Below, piece after piece: positions 16,643 through 26,106 of a DNA stretch of 37,013 nucleotides. The stretch covers positions 1 to 37,013 of the forward strand of contig JANQID010000081.1 in NCBI GenBank assembly GCA_028282325.1. The letters are read 5' to 3'. The DNA comes from Chloroflexaceae bacterium (GTDB lineage: Bacteria > Chloroflexota > Chloroflexia > Chloroflexales > Chloroflexaceae). A program made the position numbers and the translations under genes. Every line of letters begins with the position of its first letter. Position 1 is the stretch's first letter. Below the pieces are notes generated by a model. That model ran no database searches, was not told the origin of the DNA, and was given only the letters and a program-made list of their open reading frames with translations.

Positions 16643-17947
16643 GTGACAATCTTCAAGAATATTCGATTGGGATTGCTGCACGTCGCAGTCACTATCACCC
16701 TTGTCCCTATCACGGGTATGCTCAATCGAATTATGATTCACGAGTTTGGCTTGCTCGCCAGCGTCGTGGCATTTCTCGTGGTTCTGCCAAGCTTGCTCTC
16801 GCCGCTGCAAGTATGGGTCGGTCAATATTCCGACGCCCACCCGCGGTTCGGCTACCGGCGCACCCCCTACATCGTTGCTGGTGTGTTCCTCTGCGTGATC
16901 GGAGCCGTGCTAGCACCCCACGTCGCGCTCCTGATGGCCTCCAAATTTGGGATTGGGATCCTGGTCGGCGCGTTGGTCTTTGGCATCTGGGGCCTGGGGT
17001 TCAATATTGCGGTCGTGTCGTACCTCTCGCTGGCCAGCGATCTGGCGACGGATGAAAACCAGCGTTCGCGCACCATCGCCGTGATGTGGTTCATGATGAT
17101 CACTAGCGTGATACTCACGGCAATTCTTTCCGGCAACGCGGTTGAACCCTACAGCGACGCGAAACTCTTCCTGGTATTCCGGCTGGTCGGGATTATTTCG
17201 ATTGTGGTCGCCGCGCTTGGATTGATCGGTCTAGAACCGCGCTACAACGCGGTCGAACTTGAACAACGCACCAGTAACCGCGCTTCCATTCAGGCCGTTA
17301 TCAATAATCCGCACGCCCGTCTCTTCTTTGTATACCTCATCTTACTTCTCGCAGCCATTCTCGGTCAGGACGTCCTGCTAGAGCCGTTTGGCGCGCAGGC
17401 GTTCGCGATGAGCGTCAAAGAAACCACCCAACTCACCGCGACGTGGGGTAGTATGACACTGTTAGCGCTGGTTTTGCAAGGCTTTGTATTCAACCGCTGG
17501 CTATCCAACAAACAGGGCGCAGCTCTTGGCGGCGTCATCGCGTTTATCGGGCTCGTTACGATAGCGGTCAGCGGCATCCTCCATGTCGAGGCGCTTTTCG
17601 TTCCGGGAGTCGCCACGCTCGGATTTGGCACCGGCATTGCCACATCCACGAATCTTGCACTGATGCTCGGTATGACCACGCCGGAGCAAGTCGGGTTGTT
17701 CATCGGCGCGTGGGGCGTCGCCGACGCAATGGCCCGCGGGGTCGGCAACTTGCTCGGCGGGGTTGTACGCGATGTCATTGCCTACAGTACCGGCAGCGCC
17801 AGCGGCGCTTATGTAAGCGTCTTCTTAATCGAGGCCGTTATGCTCGGCTTCTCGCTGATCCTGTTGCATCGAATCAACGTCAAAGCATTCCACTCTCATC
17901 AGCAACCGTCGTTGACCCAGATCGTCGCTATCGCGGGGGACGCATAA
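16643..17947 (+). CDS. PucC/BCH-family MFS protein
   Basis: Integral membrane protein of 434 residues with about 12 predicted membrane segments. It belongs to the BCH/PucC branch of the major facilitator superfamily, which is linked to assembly of bacteriochlorophyll-protein complexes (PucC, LhaA) or pigment handling. Diagnostic features are NIRLGLLHVAVTITLVPITG near the start, the conserved DAHPRFGYRRTPYI loop, GQDVLLEPFG (241-250) and TPEQVGLFIGAWGVADAMARG. The start is GTG at 16643 with GGGAG about 8 nt upstream. It has its own predicted promoter and stands alone between the bch/hemY unit and the hemA unit, so the context supports a role in bacteriochlorophyll protein assembly. Confidence 0.9.
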   Translation: MTIFKNIRLGLLHVAVTITLVPITGMLNRIMIHEFGLLASVVAFLVVLPSLLSPLQVWVGQYSDAHPRFGYRRTPYIVAGVFLCVIGAVLAPHVALLMASKFGIGILVGALVFGIWGLGFNIAVVSYLSLASDLATDENQRSRTIAVMWFMMITSVILTAILSGNAVEPYSDAKLFLVFRLVGIISIVVAALGLIGLEPRYNAVELEQRTSNRASIQAVINNPHARLFFVYLILLLAAILGQDVLLEPFGAQAFAMSVKETTQLTATWGSMTLLALVLQGFVFNRWLSNKQGAALGGVIAFIGLVTIAVSGILHVEALFVPGVATLGFGTGIATSTNLALMLGMTTPEQVGLFIGAWGVADAMARGVGNLLGGVVRDVIAYSTGSASGAYVSVFLIEAVMLGFSLILLHRINVKAFHSHQQPSLTQIVAIAGDA

Positions 17948-17991
17948 CTATCGTTCGTGCGTTCTTCGAGGAGCATTGCCCAGTGTAGGGA

Positions 17992-18025
17992 CCGCTCTAC
18001 GTGAATATTCACAACCAGAGAGCGG
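17992..18025. promoter_or_regulatory. nested inverted repeats upstream of hemA
   Basis: An outer 7-bp stem (CCGCTCT 17992-17998 with AGAGCGG 18019-18025) encloses a perfect 12-bp palindrome GTGAATATTCAC at 18001-18012. A T-rich run follows at 18039-18043. It could be the terminator of the MFS transcript, while the inner palindrome has the look of a dimeric repressor site for hemA. No regulator can be named. Confidence 0.45.
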
Positions 18026-18057
18026 ATATGTTGTGACATTTTTCTTGTTCGCTGATA

Positions 18058-18083
18058 TTTAGGCAGATTTAGGTAGGTTTAGG
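18058..18083 (+). promoter_or_regulatory. three TTTAGG direct repeats phased at 10 bp, candidate hemA activator site
   Basis: TTTAGG occurs at 18058-18063, 18068-18073 and 18078-18083, exactly one helical turn apart, ending 47 nt before the hemA ATG. The last copy overlaps a possible -35 region (TTAGGC) that is 18 nt from a -10-like TATGTA at 18103-18108. Tandem direct repeats on one DNA face are typical of OmpR/PhoB-type response regulators, which is an inference only. Confidence 0.5.
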
Positions 18084-18130
18084 CATAGCTGTTGCTTAGA
18101 TTTATGTAATAGCTCACGGGGAAAACAACG

Positions 18131-19429
18131 ATGAAGCTCATTATGGTAGGGCTCGATCATACCACCGCGCCGGTTGTCATTCGTGAGCGTCTCGCATTCA
18201 ACGGCTCGCTGTTGCCAGACGCACTCAAACAATTGACCAGCCGACAAGGTGATCGGCGTCCGATCTTGTCCGAGGCGGTTATCCTTTCGACATGCAACCG
18301 TGTAGAGATTTACGGTGTAGCGAGGGAGGCGCACAAAGAGCGTGAGGTCGTGCGCTTTCTCTCCGAGTTCCACGAGATCCCTGAGGAGCAATTCGCTCAC
18401 TGTCTGCTGATCCACACGGGTGAAGCGGTTTCGCGCCACCTGGGGCAAACCGCCGCCGGGTTGCGTTCGCTGGTGTTGGGCGAGGCGCAGATTCAAGGCC
18501 AGGTGCGCACCGCCGCCGAAGAGGCGCAGAAGGTCGGCACGCTCGGCCCCGGGTTGGATCGCCTGTTCCGCAATGCGATTACTTCGGGCAAGCGCGTCCG
18601 CCACGAGACGACGCTCGGCCAGGGTGCGGCCAGTGTGTCGCAGGCCGGCGTCGAGTTGGCGCGCATGCGCCTGGGCTCGCTGGAAGGCGTCTCCGTAGCT
18701 TTGATCGGCAGCGGCGAAGTCAGCGAGCTGGCCGCCCAAAACTTGCTTGCAAACGGCGCCCGTAATCTGATGATCGTGAACCGCACCCTGGCCAACGCCG
18801 AGAAACTCGCCGAGCGGTATAGCGCACGGGCCTATTCCTTCGACAATCTGCATCACGTGCTTTCCCACGCCGATATCGTCATTAGCTCGACTGCCGCGCC
18901 TACAACTATCCTGCATCGCGATCAGATCGCCGACGCTCTTCAGGCCAAACGTGAACAGTGCGGCGATCAGCAGCAGGAAATGCTGTTGATCGACCTGGCG
19001 GTGCCGCGCGACATTGACGAGGATGTCGCTGAAATTCCGGGCGTCTATCTGGCCACCGTGGATGACCTGCGCGAAGTGATAAGCCATACCCTGGAGCTGC
19101 GCAACGCCGTTGCCGCGATCGCCGAACGCATCGTCGAGGAAGAAATGGAAAAGTTCAATGCCTGGCTGCGCAGCCAGGACGCGCTGCCGATCCTCTCCAC
19201 CATGCGTCAGCAGGCTGAGACGCTGCGCAGCTCCGAGGTTGAGCGCGCGATGCGTCGGCTCAACGATCTTTCGCCGGAACAGCAGTCGGTTATCGAAGCG
19301 TTCAGCCACGCTCTCGTCAACAAACTGCTCCACCACCCGACATTGCGGGTGAAGAGCGCCGCAGCTCAGGGCGAAGGGCAGCGCTACGCGATGATTCTTC
19401 GCGATCTGTTCGATATTGAGACGATCTGA
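18131..19429 (+). CDS. hemA: glutamyl-tRNA reductase
   Basis: NADPH-dependent reduction of glutamyl-tRNA to glutamate-1-semialdehyde, the first committed and usually rate-controlling step of the C5 tetrapyrrole pathway. The 432 residues include the catalytic domain with nucleophile Cys55 in [10 protein letters not shown], the [12 protein letters not shown] motif (about 114-125), the NADPH-binding stretch [16 protein letters not shown] (about 186-201) and a C-terminal helical dimerisation domain. GGGGA lies about 8 nt before the ATG. It heads a hemA-C-D-B-E-L gene run. The nested palindrome and phased TTTAGG repeats just upstream suggest this is the control point of the unit. Its product is the substrate of HemL, the last gene in the run. 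Confidence 0.96.
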   Translation: MKLIMVGLDHTTAPVVIRERLAFNGSLLPDALKQLTSRQGDRRPILSEAVILSTCNRVEIYGVAREAHKEREVVRFLSEFHEIPEEQFAHCLLIHTGEAVSRHLGQTAAGLRSLVLGEAQIQGQVRTAAEEAQKVGTLGPGLDRLFRNAITSGKRVRHETTLGQGAASVSQAGVELARMRLGSLEGVSVALIGSGEVSELAAQNLLANGARNLMIVNRTLANAEKLAERYSARAYSFDNLHHVLSHADIVISSTAAPTTILHRDQIADALQAKREQCGDQQQEMLLIDLAVPRDIDEDVAEIPGVYLATVDDLREVISHTLELRNAVAAIAERIVEEEMEKFNAWLRSQDALPILSTMRQQAETLRSSEVERAMRRLNDLSPEQQSVIEAFSHALVNKLLHHPTLRVKSAAAQGEGQRYAMILRDLFDIETI

Positions 19430-19471
19430 TCTGTTTTCTGTGGTTTGTCTTTGATGCAGTAGGAAGAGTAT

Positions 19472-20425
19472 ATGACGAAGTTGACCATTGGCACCCGCGG
19501 CAGCAAGCTGGCCCTCACGCAATCGGAAATGATGGCGGCGGCGTTGCGCGCCCTTTATCCCGATCTGGACATCGAGATGCAAATCATCTCAACGCAGGGT
19601 GACCGCATTCTCGATGTGGCGCTCTCTGCCGTGGGCGACAAGGGGCTGTTTGTGAAGGAGCTGGAGACGGCGCTGTTGAACGGTGAAGTTGATTTTGCTG
19701 TGCATAGTGGCAAGGATATGCCTTCCGAACAGCCTGAAGGCTTGACGCTGGTTGCGTTTCCGCAGCGCGTCGATCCGCGTGACGCCTTGATTCTGCCCGC
19801 AGACCGAACCGATGTTGATCCCGATGTTGCGGCGCTTGATCTGTTGCCCCAGGGCGCTCACGTCGGTACCAGCAGCTTGCGACGCACATGCCAGTTGCGC
19901 GCGCTGCGTCCCGACCTGCGGATCAGCGATGTGCGGGGCAATGTGGATACCCGCCTGCGCAAGCTTGACGAGGGTCAGTACGATGCGTTGATTCTGGCTG
20001 CTGCCGGATTGACGCGCCTGGGCCTGGGAGCGCGGATCACGCGCTCGTTGCCTGCCGATGTGATGATTCCTGCGGTGGCCCAGGGTGCCCTGGCGATCGA
20101 AGCGCGCGTCGATGACGACGCTACGCTTGGTCGTCTCAAAGCGCTTGATCACTACGCCACGCGCGTCGCCGTTCTGGCCGAACGCGCATTCTTGCGACGG
20201 CTGGAAGGCGGCTGTCAGGTCCCTATTGCCGCCTACGCCATCCTCGATGAAGCTACGTCCGCACTTACACTCAATGGACTGGTCGGCTCACTGGATGGGA
20301 CAACGATTATCCGCGATCAGCGTGTCGGCAGCGTGGATGACCCGGAGAGTCTGGGGATCGCGCTGGCCGAGGATCTCCTCGTACGCGGCGCTGATCATAT
20401 CCTGGCTGACATCCGAGCAGTATAG
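19472..20425 (+). CDS. hemC: hydroxymethylbilane synthase (porphobilinogen deaminase)
   Basis: Polymerises four porphobilinogen units to hydroxymethylbilane. The 317-residue protein has RGSKLALTQ (9-17), DFAVHSGKDMP (74-84), GTSSLRRTCQL (132-142), RGNVDTRLRKL (155-165), and the dipyrromethane-cofactor attachment Cys248 in RLEGGCQVPI. AGGAAGAG precedes the ATG. It sits 42 nt after hemA and 8 nt before hemD. Confidence 0.96.
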   Translation: MTKLTIGTRGSKLALTQSEMMAAALRALYPDLDIEMQIISTQGDRILDVALSAVGDKGLFVKELETALLNGEVDFAVHSGKDMPSEQPEGLTLVAFPQRVDPRDALILPADRTDVDPDVAALDLLPQGAHVGTSSLRRTCQLRALRPDLRISDVRGNVDTRLRKLDEGQYDALILAAAGLTRLGLGARITRSLPADVMIPAVAQGALAIEARVDDDATLGRLKALDHYATRVAVLAERAFLRRLEGGCQVPIAAYAILDEATSALTLNGLVGSLDGTTIIRDQRVGSVDDPESLGIALAEDLLVRGADHILADIRAV

Positions 20426-20433
20426 AGGAAGCA

Positions 20434-21255
20434 ATGATCTGGAGTCAAACGTCAGGCCACTGTCCCGATCCATCTCAATCGCCGTTGGCCGGCAAGCGCA
20501 TTGTGATCACGCGGCCCGAAGATCGCGCCGATACGCTGGTCGATCATTTGCGCCACCTGGGGGCCGAGCCAGTCGTCTATCCGACTATCGCATTCGTTCC
20601 GCCGGAAGACACAGCGCCGCTCGATGCGGCGTTGCAACAACTGGCCGCCGGGGCTTACGACTGGCTCGTGCTTTCAAGCGTGACCGGCGTGCATATGGTG
20701 CATCAACGATTGTCGGCGCTACACATCGACCTGCGCAATGCAATCGCCCGCATCGCGGCGGTCGGCCCGGTGACCGCCGAAGAGTGCCGCGATTTTCTGG
20801 GCGTCCAACCTGCCGTAGTGCCGGAGAAGTTTGTCGGCGAGGCGTTGGCCGAAGCGTTGGGCGATACCAACGGCTTGCGTATTCTGCTGGCCAATGCCGA
20901 CATCGCCCGCCCGGCCCTGGAGGAGCGGCTGCGCGAGGCCGGGGCTCAGGTTGAACGCGCGATCGCGTACCGTACCGTTCCGGCGACCGGCGGCGATGTT
21001 GATCTGCCGGGATTGCTCGCTAGCGGCGTGATCGATTTTATTACCTTTACCAGTGGATCAACCGTGCGCAACTTTCTGGATCGCATTGGCCCCGATGCCG
21101 CGAAGCATATGCATCGCACCGCAATTGCCTGCATCGGCCCGATAACGGCAAAAGTCGTCGAAGAACTGGGAATGACGCCGGCTGTTGTCGCCGAGCAATA
21201 CACCGAGGAAGGTCTGGTTGGCGCATTGGTCGCCTACGCCCAGCGTGACCAATGA
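20434..21255 (+). CDS. hemD: uroporphyrinogen-III synthase
   Basis: Cyclises hydroxymethylbilane with inversion of ring D to uroporphyrinogen III. HemD proteins are poorly conserved; support comes from the two-lobe pattern KRIVITRPEDRADTLVDHL (21-39) and VVYPTIAF, LVLSSVTGVHMV, AAVGPVTAEEC, and the C-terminal DFITFTSGSTVRNFL and ACIGPITAKVVEELG. Position between hemC and hemB supports the call. The length is 273 residues and the start has GAGGAAG overlapping the end of hemC, suggesting translational coupling. Confidence 0.92.
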   Translation: MIWSQTSGHCPDPSQSPLAGKRIVITRPEDRADTLVDHLRHLGAEPVVYPTIAFVPPEDTAPLDAALQQLAAGAYDWLVLSSVTGVHMVHQRLSALHIDLRNAIARIAAVGPVTAEECRDFLGVQPAVVPEKFVGEALAEALGDTNGLRILLANADIARPALEERLREAGAQVERAIAYRTVPATGGDVDLPGLLASGVIDFITFTSGSTVRNFLDRIGPDAAKHMHRTAIACIGPITAKVVEELGMTPAVVAEQYTEEGLVGALVAYAQRDQ

Positions 21256-21310
21256 TACCGGCGCGGTCTGCATCTTGTCAGGAAGCGCCGCATTTGAAGG
21301 AGATCGCATT

Positions 21311-22324
21311 ATGAGTCATTATCCCGTCTTGCGCCCACGCCGCCTACGTATGAACCAGAATCTGCGCCGCATGGTTCGCGAAACGACATTGAGCGTCGAT
21401 AATCTGATCGCGCCGCTGTTTGTGCGCCACGGCCAAGGCGTTGAACGCCCGATTGTCTCGATGCCCGGCCACAACCAGTTGTCGGTTGACATGGCGGTGC
21501 GCGAGGCCGAGACATTGGCCGAGATGGGCATTCCCGCCGTGTTGCTGTTTGGCATTCCGCAGGTGAAAGACGCGACCGGCAGCGAGAATTATGATCCCGA
21601 AGGCATCGTTCCCCAGGCGATCCGTGCGATCAAAGCCGCCGTTCCTGAGATGATCGTGATCTCGGACATGTGCTGCTGCGAATATACCGACCATGGTCAC
21701 TGCGGCATCCTGAACGCCATCGACTCGCCCGGCTACGACTCCCATTTGCCTGAAGGCTACCTACTCAACGATCAGACCCTGGAGATCCTGGGGCACGCGT
21801 CGACGGTGCATGCCGAGGCCGGCGTCGATATTATCGCGCCGTCGGGCATGATGGACGGCATGGTCGGCGCGATCCGGCAAGCGCTGGATGCAGCCGGTTT
21901 CGCCCATACAACCATTATGAGCTATTCGGCCAAGTTCGCCAGCGGCTTCTACGGACCCTTCCGCGACGCCGCCGAGAGTCCGCCCAGCTTTGGCGACCGG
22001 AGCCAGTACCAGATGGATCCGCCGAACTCGCGCGAGGCGCTGAAGGAAGTCTCGCTCGATGTGGAAGAAGGCGCGGACATCCTGATGGTCAAACCGGCGC
22101 TGGCGTATCTCGACATCATCCAGCGCATCAAGGACGAGTTCGCGCTTCCACTGGCCGCCTATCAGGTAAGCGGCGAGTTCAGCATGGTCAAAGCTGCGGC
22201 AGCTCAGGGCTGGATCGACGAGGATCGCGTGGCTCTGGAGTCGCTCTACGCCATTCGCCGCGCCGGCGCAGATATGATCATCACCTACTTCGCTAAAGAC
22301 GCTGTTCGCTGGCTGAAAGGGTAA
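21311..22324 (+). CDS. hemB: porphobilinogen synthase (delta-aminolevulinic acid dehydratase), zinc-type
   Basis: Condenses two 5-aminolevulinate molecules to porphobilinogen. From ATG 21311, which has AAGGAGAT at 21298-21305, the product has 337 residues. An upstream in-frame extension of 42 codons overlaps hemD and lacks family similarity. The zinc-binding triad Cys121, Cys123 and Cys131 lies in DMCCCEYTDHGHCG, marking the zinc-dependent class. The Schiff-base lysines are Lys208 in SYSAKFASGFYGPF and Lys261 in MVKPALAYLD. It is 55 nt after hemD. Confidence 0.96.
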   Translation: MSHYPVLRPRRLRMNQNLRRMVRETTLSVDNLIAPLFVRHGQGVERPIVSMPGHNQLSVDMAVREAETLAEMGIPAVLLFGIPQVKDATGSENYDPEGIVPQAIRAIKAAVPEMIVISDMCCCEYTDHGHCGILNAIDSPGYDSHLPEGYLLNDQTLEILGHASTVHAEAGVDIIAPSGMMDGMVGAIRQALDAAGFAHTTIMSYSAKFASGFYGPFRDAAESPPSFGDRSQYQMDPPNSREALKEVSLDVEEGADILMVKPALAYLDIIQRIKDEFALPLAAYQVSGEFSMVKAAAAQGWIDEDRVALESLYAIRRAGADMIITYFAKDAVRWLKG

Positions 22325-22333
22325 GATGCGCGC

Positions 22334-22365
22334 CGCTCCTCCGGGGAGCGCAGGCCGCTGGCCTG
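22334..22365 (+). other. two tandem GC-rich hairpins between hemB and hemE
   Basis: CGCTCC (22334-22339) pairs with GGAGCG (22345-22350). Immediately after, CAGGCC (22351-22356) pairs with GGCCTG (22360-22365). A further CGGGCA/TGCCCG pair lies at 22392-22397 and 22412-22417. No T-tract follows, so mRNA stabilisation or attenuation within the hem operon is as likely as termination. Confidence 0.4.
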
Positions 22366-22471
22366 TATGAGCGCAAGGCGTCATTGCAGACCGGGCAGGT
22401 TCCCGAAAATTTGCCCGATCCGTCAACCTTGTACGGTTCACGTTTGACCTGAAGATAACGGAGTCACTTGC

Positions 22472-23530
22472 ATGCTCAATGATCGTTTTCTCCGCGCCTG
22501 CCGTCGTGAGGCGGTCGATTGTACGCCCGTGTGGCTAATGCGCCAGGCCGGGCGCTATATGTCCGAATATCGCGCCGTGCGCGAACGCTATGGCTTTTTG
22601 CAAATGGTCAAGACGCCCGAAGTCGCGACCGAGGTGACGCTCCAGCCGATCAACGCCTACGATGTCGATGCGGCGATCATCTTCGCCGATATTCTGCCGC
22701 CGTTGGAAGGGCTGGGGATCACGCTGACCTACGAGAAGGGCGAAGGCCCGGTCATTCACAATCCGGTGCGCACGGCGAATGACGTTGCTGCGCTGCGCGA
22801 GGTTGACCCCCGCGAGACGGTGGCCTACACGATCGAGGCAGTTCGCCTGACCAAGCAAGCTCTGGCGGATCGCGTCCCGCTCATCGGCTTCAGCGGTGCG
22901 CCGTTTACCCTGGCAAGCTATACCATCGAAGGTGGCGGCTCGCGCGAGTATCGCCGCACCAAAGCGCTGATGTACAGCGAACCGGAGGTTTGGCGCGAAC
23001 TGATGGGCAAGCTGACCAGTCTGGTGAGCAGCTACCTGATCGCGCAGGTCGAGGCCGGTGCCGACGCCGTGCAGATTTTCGATAGTTGGGCCGGCGCGCT
23101 GTCGCCGGGCGACTTTGCCGAGTATGTGCTGCCCTATGTCCAGCAGGCCATCGCCGACTTCCGCGCGGCAACCGGCCCGACCGCGCCGCCGGTGATCTAC
23201 TTCGGCACGGATATGAGCGGTATGTACAGCCTGCTGCATCAGACCGGCGCCGATGTGCTGGGAGCCGACTGGCGGATCTACCTGGACAACGCCTGGGAGC
23301 AGATCGGGCCGGACATCGGCGTACAGGGCAATCTCGATCCGAACGTGCTCTTCGCGCCCTGGCCCGAAGTGCAGCGCCGCGCCGCCGATATTCTCGATCG
23401 CGCGGGCGGGCGGCCCGGCCATATCTTCAACCTGGGCCACGGGATTATGACCGAAACGCCGGTGGAGAATGTTCGCCAGCTTGTCGAGTTCGTCCACGAG
23501 TATTCGGCGACGATCAAAGCGAATGGTTAA
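22472..23530 (+). CDS. hemE: uroporphyrinogen decarboxylase
   Basis: Removes four carboxyl groups from uroporphyrinogen III to make coproporphyrinogen III, the substrate of HemN. The 352-residue protein carries the family signature [17 protein letters not shown] (18-34) with substrate-binding Arg24 and Arg28, the catalytic Asp73 in [31 protein letters not shown], and [10 protein letters not shown] near the C-terminus. CGGAG is 8 nt before the ATG. The 147-nt gap from hemB contains tandem hairpins. hemL follows after 18 nt. Confidence 0.96.
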   Translation: MLNDRFLRACRREAVDCTPVWLMRQAGRYMSEYRAVRERYGFLQMVKTPEVATEVTLQPINAYDVDAAIIFADILPPLEGLGITLTYEKGEGPVIHNPVRTANDVAALREVDPRETVAYTIEAVRLTKQALADRVPLIGFSGAPFTLASYTIEGGGSREYRRTKALMYSEPEVWRELMGKLTSLVSSYLIAQVEAGADAVQIFDSWAGALSPGDFAEYVLPYVQQAIADFRAATGPTAPPVIYFGTDMSGMYSLLHQTGADVLGADWRIYLDNAWEQIGPDIGVQGNLDPNVLFAPWPEVQRRAADILDRAGGRPGHIFNLGHGIMTETPVENVRQLVEFVHEYSATIKANG

Positions 23531-23548
23531 TAATTCAGGAGATGATAT

Positions 23549-24859
<1,311 letters not shown>

Positions 24860-24870
24860 ACAAATGCATA

Positions 24871-24905
24871 GAGGACTGCCGATCCTTGAAGGACCGGCAG
24901 TCCTC
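24871..24905 (+). terminator. strong hairpin after hemL
   Basis: GAGGACTGCCG (24871-24881) pairs perfectly with CGGCAGTCCTC (24895-24905). The intervening bases TCCTTGAAGGA can extend the stem after one mismatch, giving a nearly continuous 16-bp structure. There is no U-tract in either direction, so a Rho-independent terminator is not certain. It ends only 9 nt before the start of the next gene and could act on that gene's translation. Confidence 0.55.
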
Positions 24906-24914
24906 AGAGGAACT

Positions 24915-25559
24915 ATGCCCCCATCGCTGACCGGACGCCGCTGGATGATCGCGTTGGGCGCGCTTGTCGGCGCCGCCGTGCTGGATCGGCGGGTGTTGCG
25001 TCCCTGGTACGAACGTTGGGGCGCCGGCGACGCGGAACGCACGCTGCCCCTCCCCGGCGATGAGCTGCTTCCCGACGCGCAACATATCGTCACCCGCGCC
25101 ATTGCCATCAACGCGCCCGCCGCCGACATCTGACCCTGGCTGCGGCAACTCGGTCAGGAGCGGGGCGGATTCTACAGCTACGCCTGGTTCGAGAACCTGC
25201 TGGGGTGCAATATCCGCAACGTCCATCACCTCGACCCGGCGCTCCAGATCGGCGCCGTCGGCGAGCAGGTGCGGCTGGGCGAACCGAAGGGCTTCCCCGT
25301 CTACACCGTCGCGCGGCTCGACCCCGAGCGAGCGCTGGTCCTGCTCAACAGCGATCCCGCCTTTACCGCCGCCTGGCAATTCATTCTCCGGCCCGGCGAC
25401 ACCACCGCCACCCGGCTGATTGTGCGCACCCGCGCCCGCTGGAAGCCCGACATCGCCCTGGAGTTGGTCAACAACCTGCTGATCCCGCCGGGCCATTTCA
25501 TCATGGAACGCAAGATGCTCCTGACGATCAAAGCGCTGGCGGAAGGCGAGCGGCGCTGA
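24915..25559 (+). pseudogene. SRPBCC-like gene interrupted by a single in-frame TGA
   Basis: From ATG 24915 (AGAGGAAC upstream) to 25559 one frame stays open except for TGA at 25131-25133, codon 73. An N-terminal hydrophobic segment (about 11-24) precedes the domain. Around the stop the frame reads INAPAADI, stop, PWLRQLGQERGGFYSY. In the SRPBCC-type family I recall, a Trp stands here (WPWL...GQ.RGGFYSY), so one G-to-A change at 25133 explains the stop. Downstream landmarks (ENLLGCNIRNVHHL, RLGEPKGFPVYTVARLDPERALVL) are intact, so the event is recent or a sequence error. The SRPBCC fold binds hydrophobic ligands; a specific role is unknown. Confidence 0.75.
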
Positions 25560-25640
25560 TCGCGGGCGCGCGCCGCATACCCCCGTCCCGCCGCCGGTTC
25601 GCCGTTCCCGTATTCAGTGATCTGGCGTTGCATTTGCTGC

Positions 25641-25668
25641 TTGACATCCGCATTCTCAGTGATATACT
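25641..25668 (+). promoter_or_regulatory. near-consensus extended -10 promoter with no gene behind it
   Basis: TTGACA at 25641-25646, a 16-nt spacer, then TATACT at 25663-25668 preceded by TG at 25660-25661. It fires rightward, antisense through the integrase stub and toward the cassettes, with no intact gene for about 460 nt. It may be an extra cassette promoter, drive a small RNA, or be a remnant. Confidence 0.55.
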
Positions 25669-25788
25669 CAAATCATCCACTCTAACATTCCACCACATAA
25701 TCATTAGCTGTATACGCTGGAAACGAATATCCCTCAGCGGGTAATCGGGTCGTTGTGCGGAGGTGATCGCCGGTTCCTCGCTGAACAG

Positions 25789-25923
25789 TTAGTGCAACGC
25801 CTCGCAGTAATGGATGCAGCGCCGCACCCAACTGACAGATACCGCTTCGGTGCGGATCGCGGAGGGTTTCCGGCGCACGGCCTGGCGGACCTGATCGAGC
25901 AACCGGGGCGGGGATGCGTCCAT
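25789..25923 (-). pseudogene. N-terminal remnant of an integron-type tyrosine recombinase (IntI-like)
   Basis: A 44-codon frame starts at ATG 25923 (GGAGGAG about 11 nt upstream) and stops at TAA 25789-25791. It encodes PPRLLDQVRQAVRRK, then IRTEAVSVSWVRRCIHY. This matches the IntI/XerC-like core-binding N-terminus, whose usual form is roughly LLDQVR...R.KHYS-IRTEQAYV.WVRRFI.FH. The characteristic HYS and QAY residues are lost, and the catalytic domain with the R-H-R-Y residues is absent. It points away from the cassettes, as intI does in integrons. I infer inactivation by deletion, with cassette movement now possible only with an integrase supplied in trans. Confidence 0.75.
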
Positions 25924-25961
25924 GGTGATAGCTGCTCCTCCCCGCAACAACATGCAGATTC

Positions 25962-25990
25962 TTGACCATACATGTGTTGCTTGTTATGCT
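25962..25990 (+). promoter_or_regulatory. Pc-like cassette promoter
   Basis: TTGACC at 25962-25967 and TATGCT at 25985-25990 are spaced by 17 nt, and TG at 25982-25983 makes the -10 element extended. It lies between the integrase stub and the attI-like site and reads into cassette 1, the standard location of a Pc promoter in integrons. Confidence 0.6.
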
Positions 25991-26050
25991 GATAGGCAGC
26001 AAACGTGTCTGTCTATTTATACCGTTGGGGGTGTATAGATGGATGGGCAG

Positions 26051-26106
26051 CGGCCTAAAATGATGCGCAATAGGCGGATACAGTCGGCCTACTTCATGTT
26101 AGGTGC
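26051..26106 (+). other. attI-like recombination site
   Basis: The crossover core GTTAGGTGC (26098-26106) opens cassette 1. To its left are direct repeats CGGCCTA at 26051-26057 and 26085-26091, in the place where attI sites have integrase-binding direct repeats. The left flank cannot fold with a partner AAC arm as an attC would, which argues for attI rather than the attC of a lost cassette. The exact left edge is uncertain. Confidence 0.6.

Larger units (their letters stand above)
25560..26098. other. boundary region between the tetrapyrrole cluster and the cassette array
   Basis: No intact gene. The left part (25560-25640) is GC-rich like the chromosome. It is followed by a near-consensus promoter (25641-25668), the integrase stub (25789-25923), a Pc-like promoter (25962-25990) and an attI-like segment (26051-26106). 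Reading frames on either strand overlapping the stub are out of frame with the recognisable integrase homology and are not called. Confidence 0.6.

Noticed and set aside
24915-25559. Selenocysteine reading of the TGA codon
   Set aside because: The family position is Trp rather than Cys, and no obvious SECIS-like hairpin lies just downstream; a one-base change from TGG is simpler.
25753-25965. 70-codon plus-strand and overlapping minus-strand frames across the integrase stub
   Set aside because: They are in other frames than the IntI-like homology at 25789-25923 and have no family resemblance.
26041-26100. attC of a lost cassette in front of cassette 1
   Set aside because: The flank left of GTTAGG has no upstream AAC arm or complementary stem; direct repeats and the adjacent integrase stub fit attI better.
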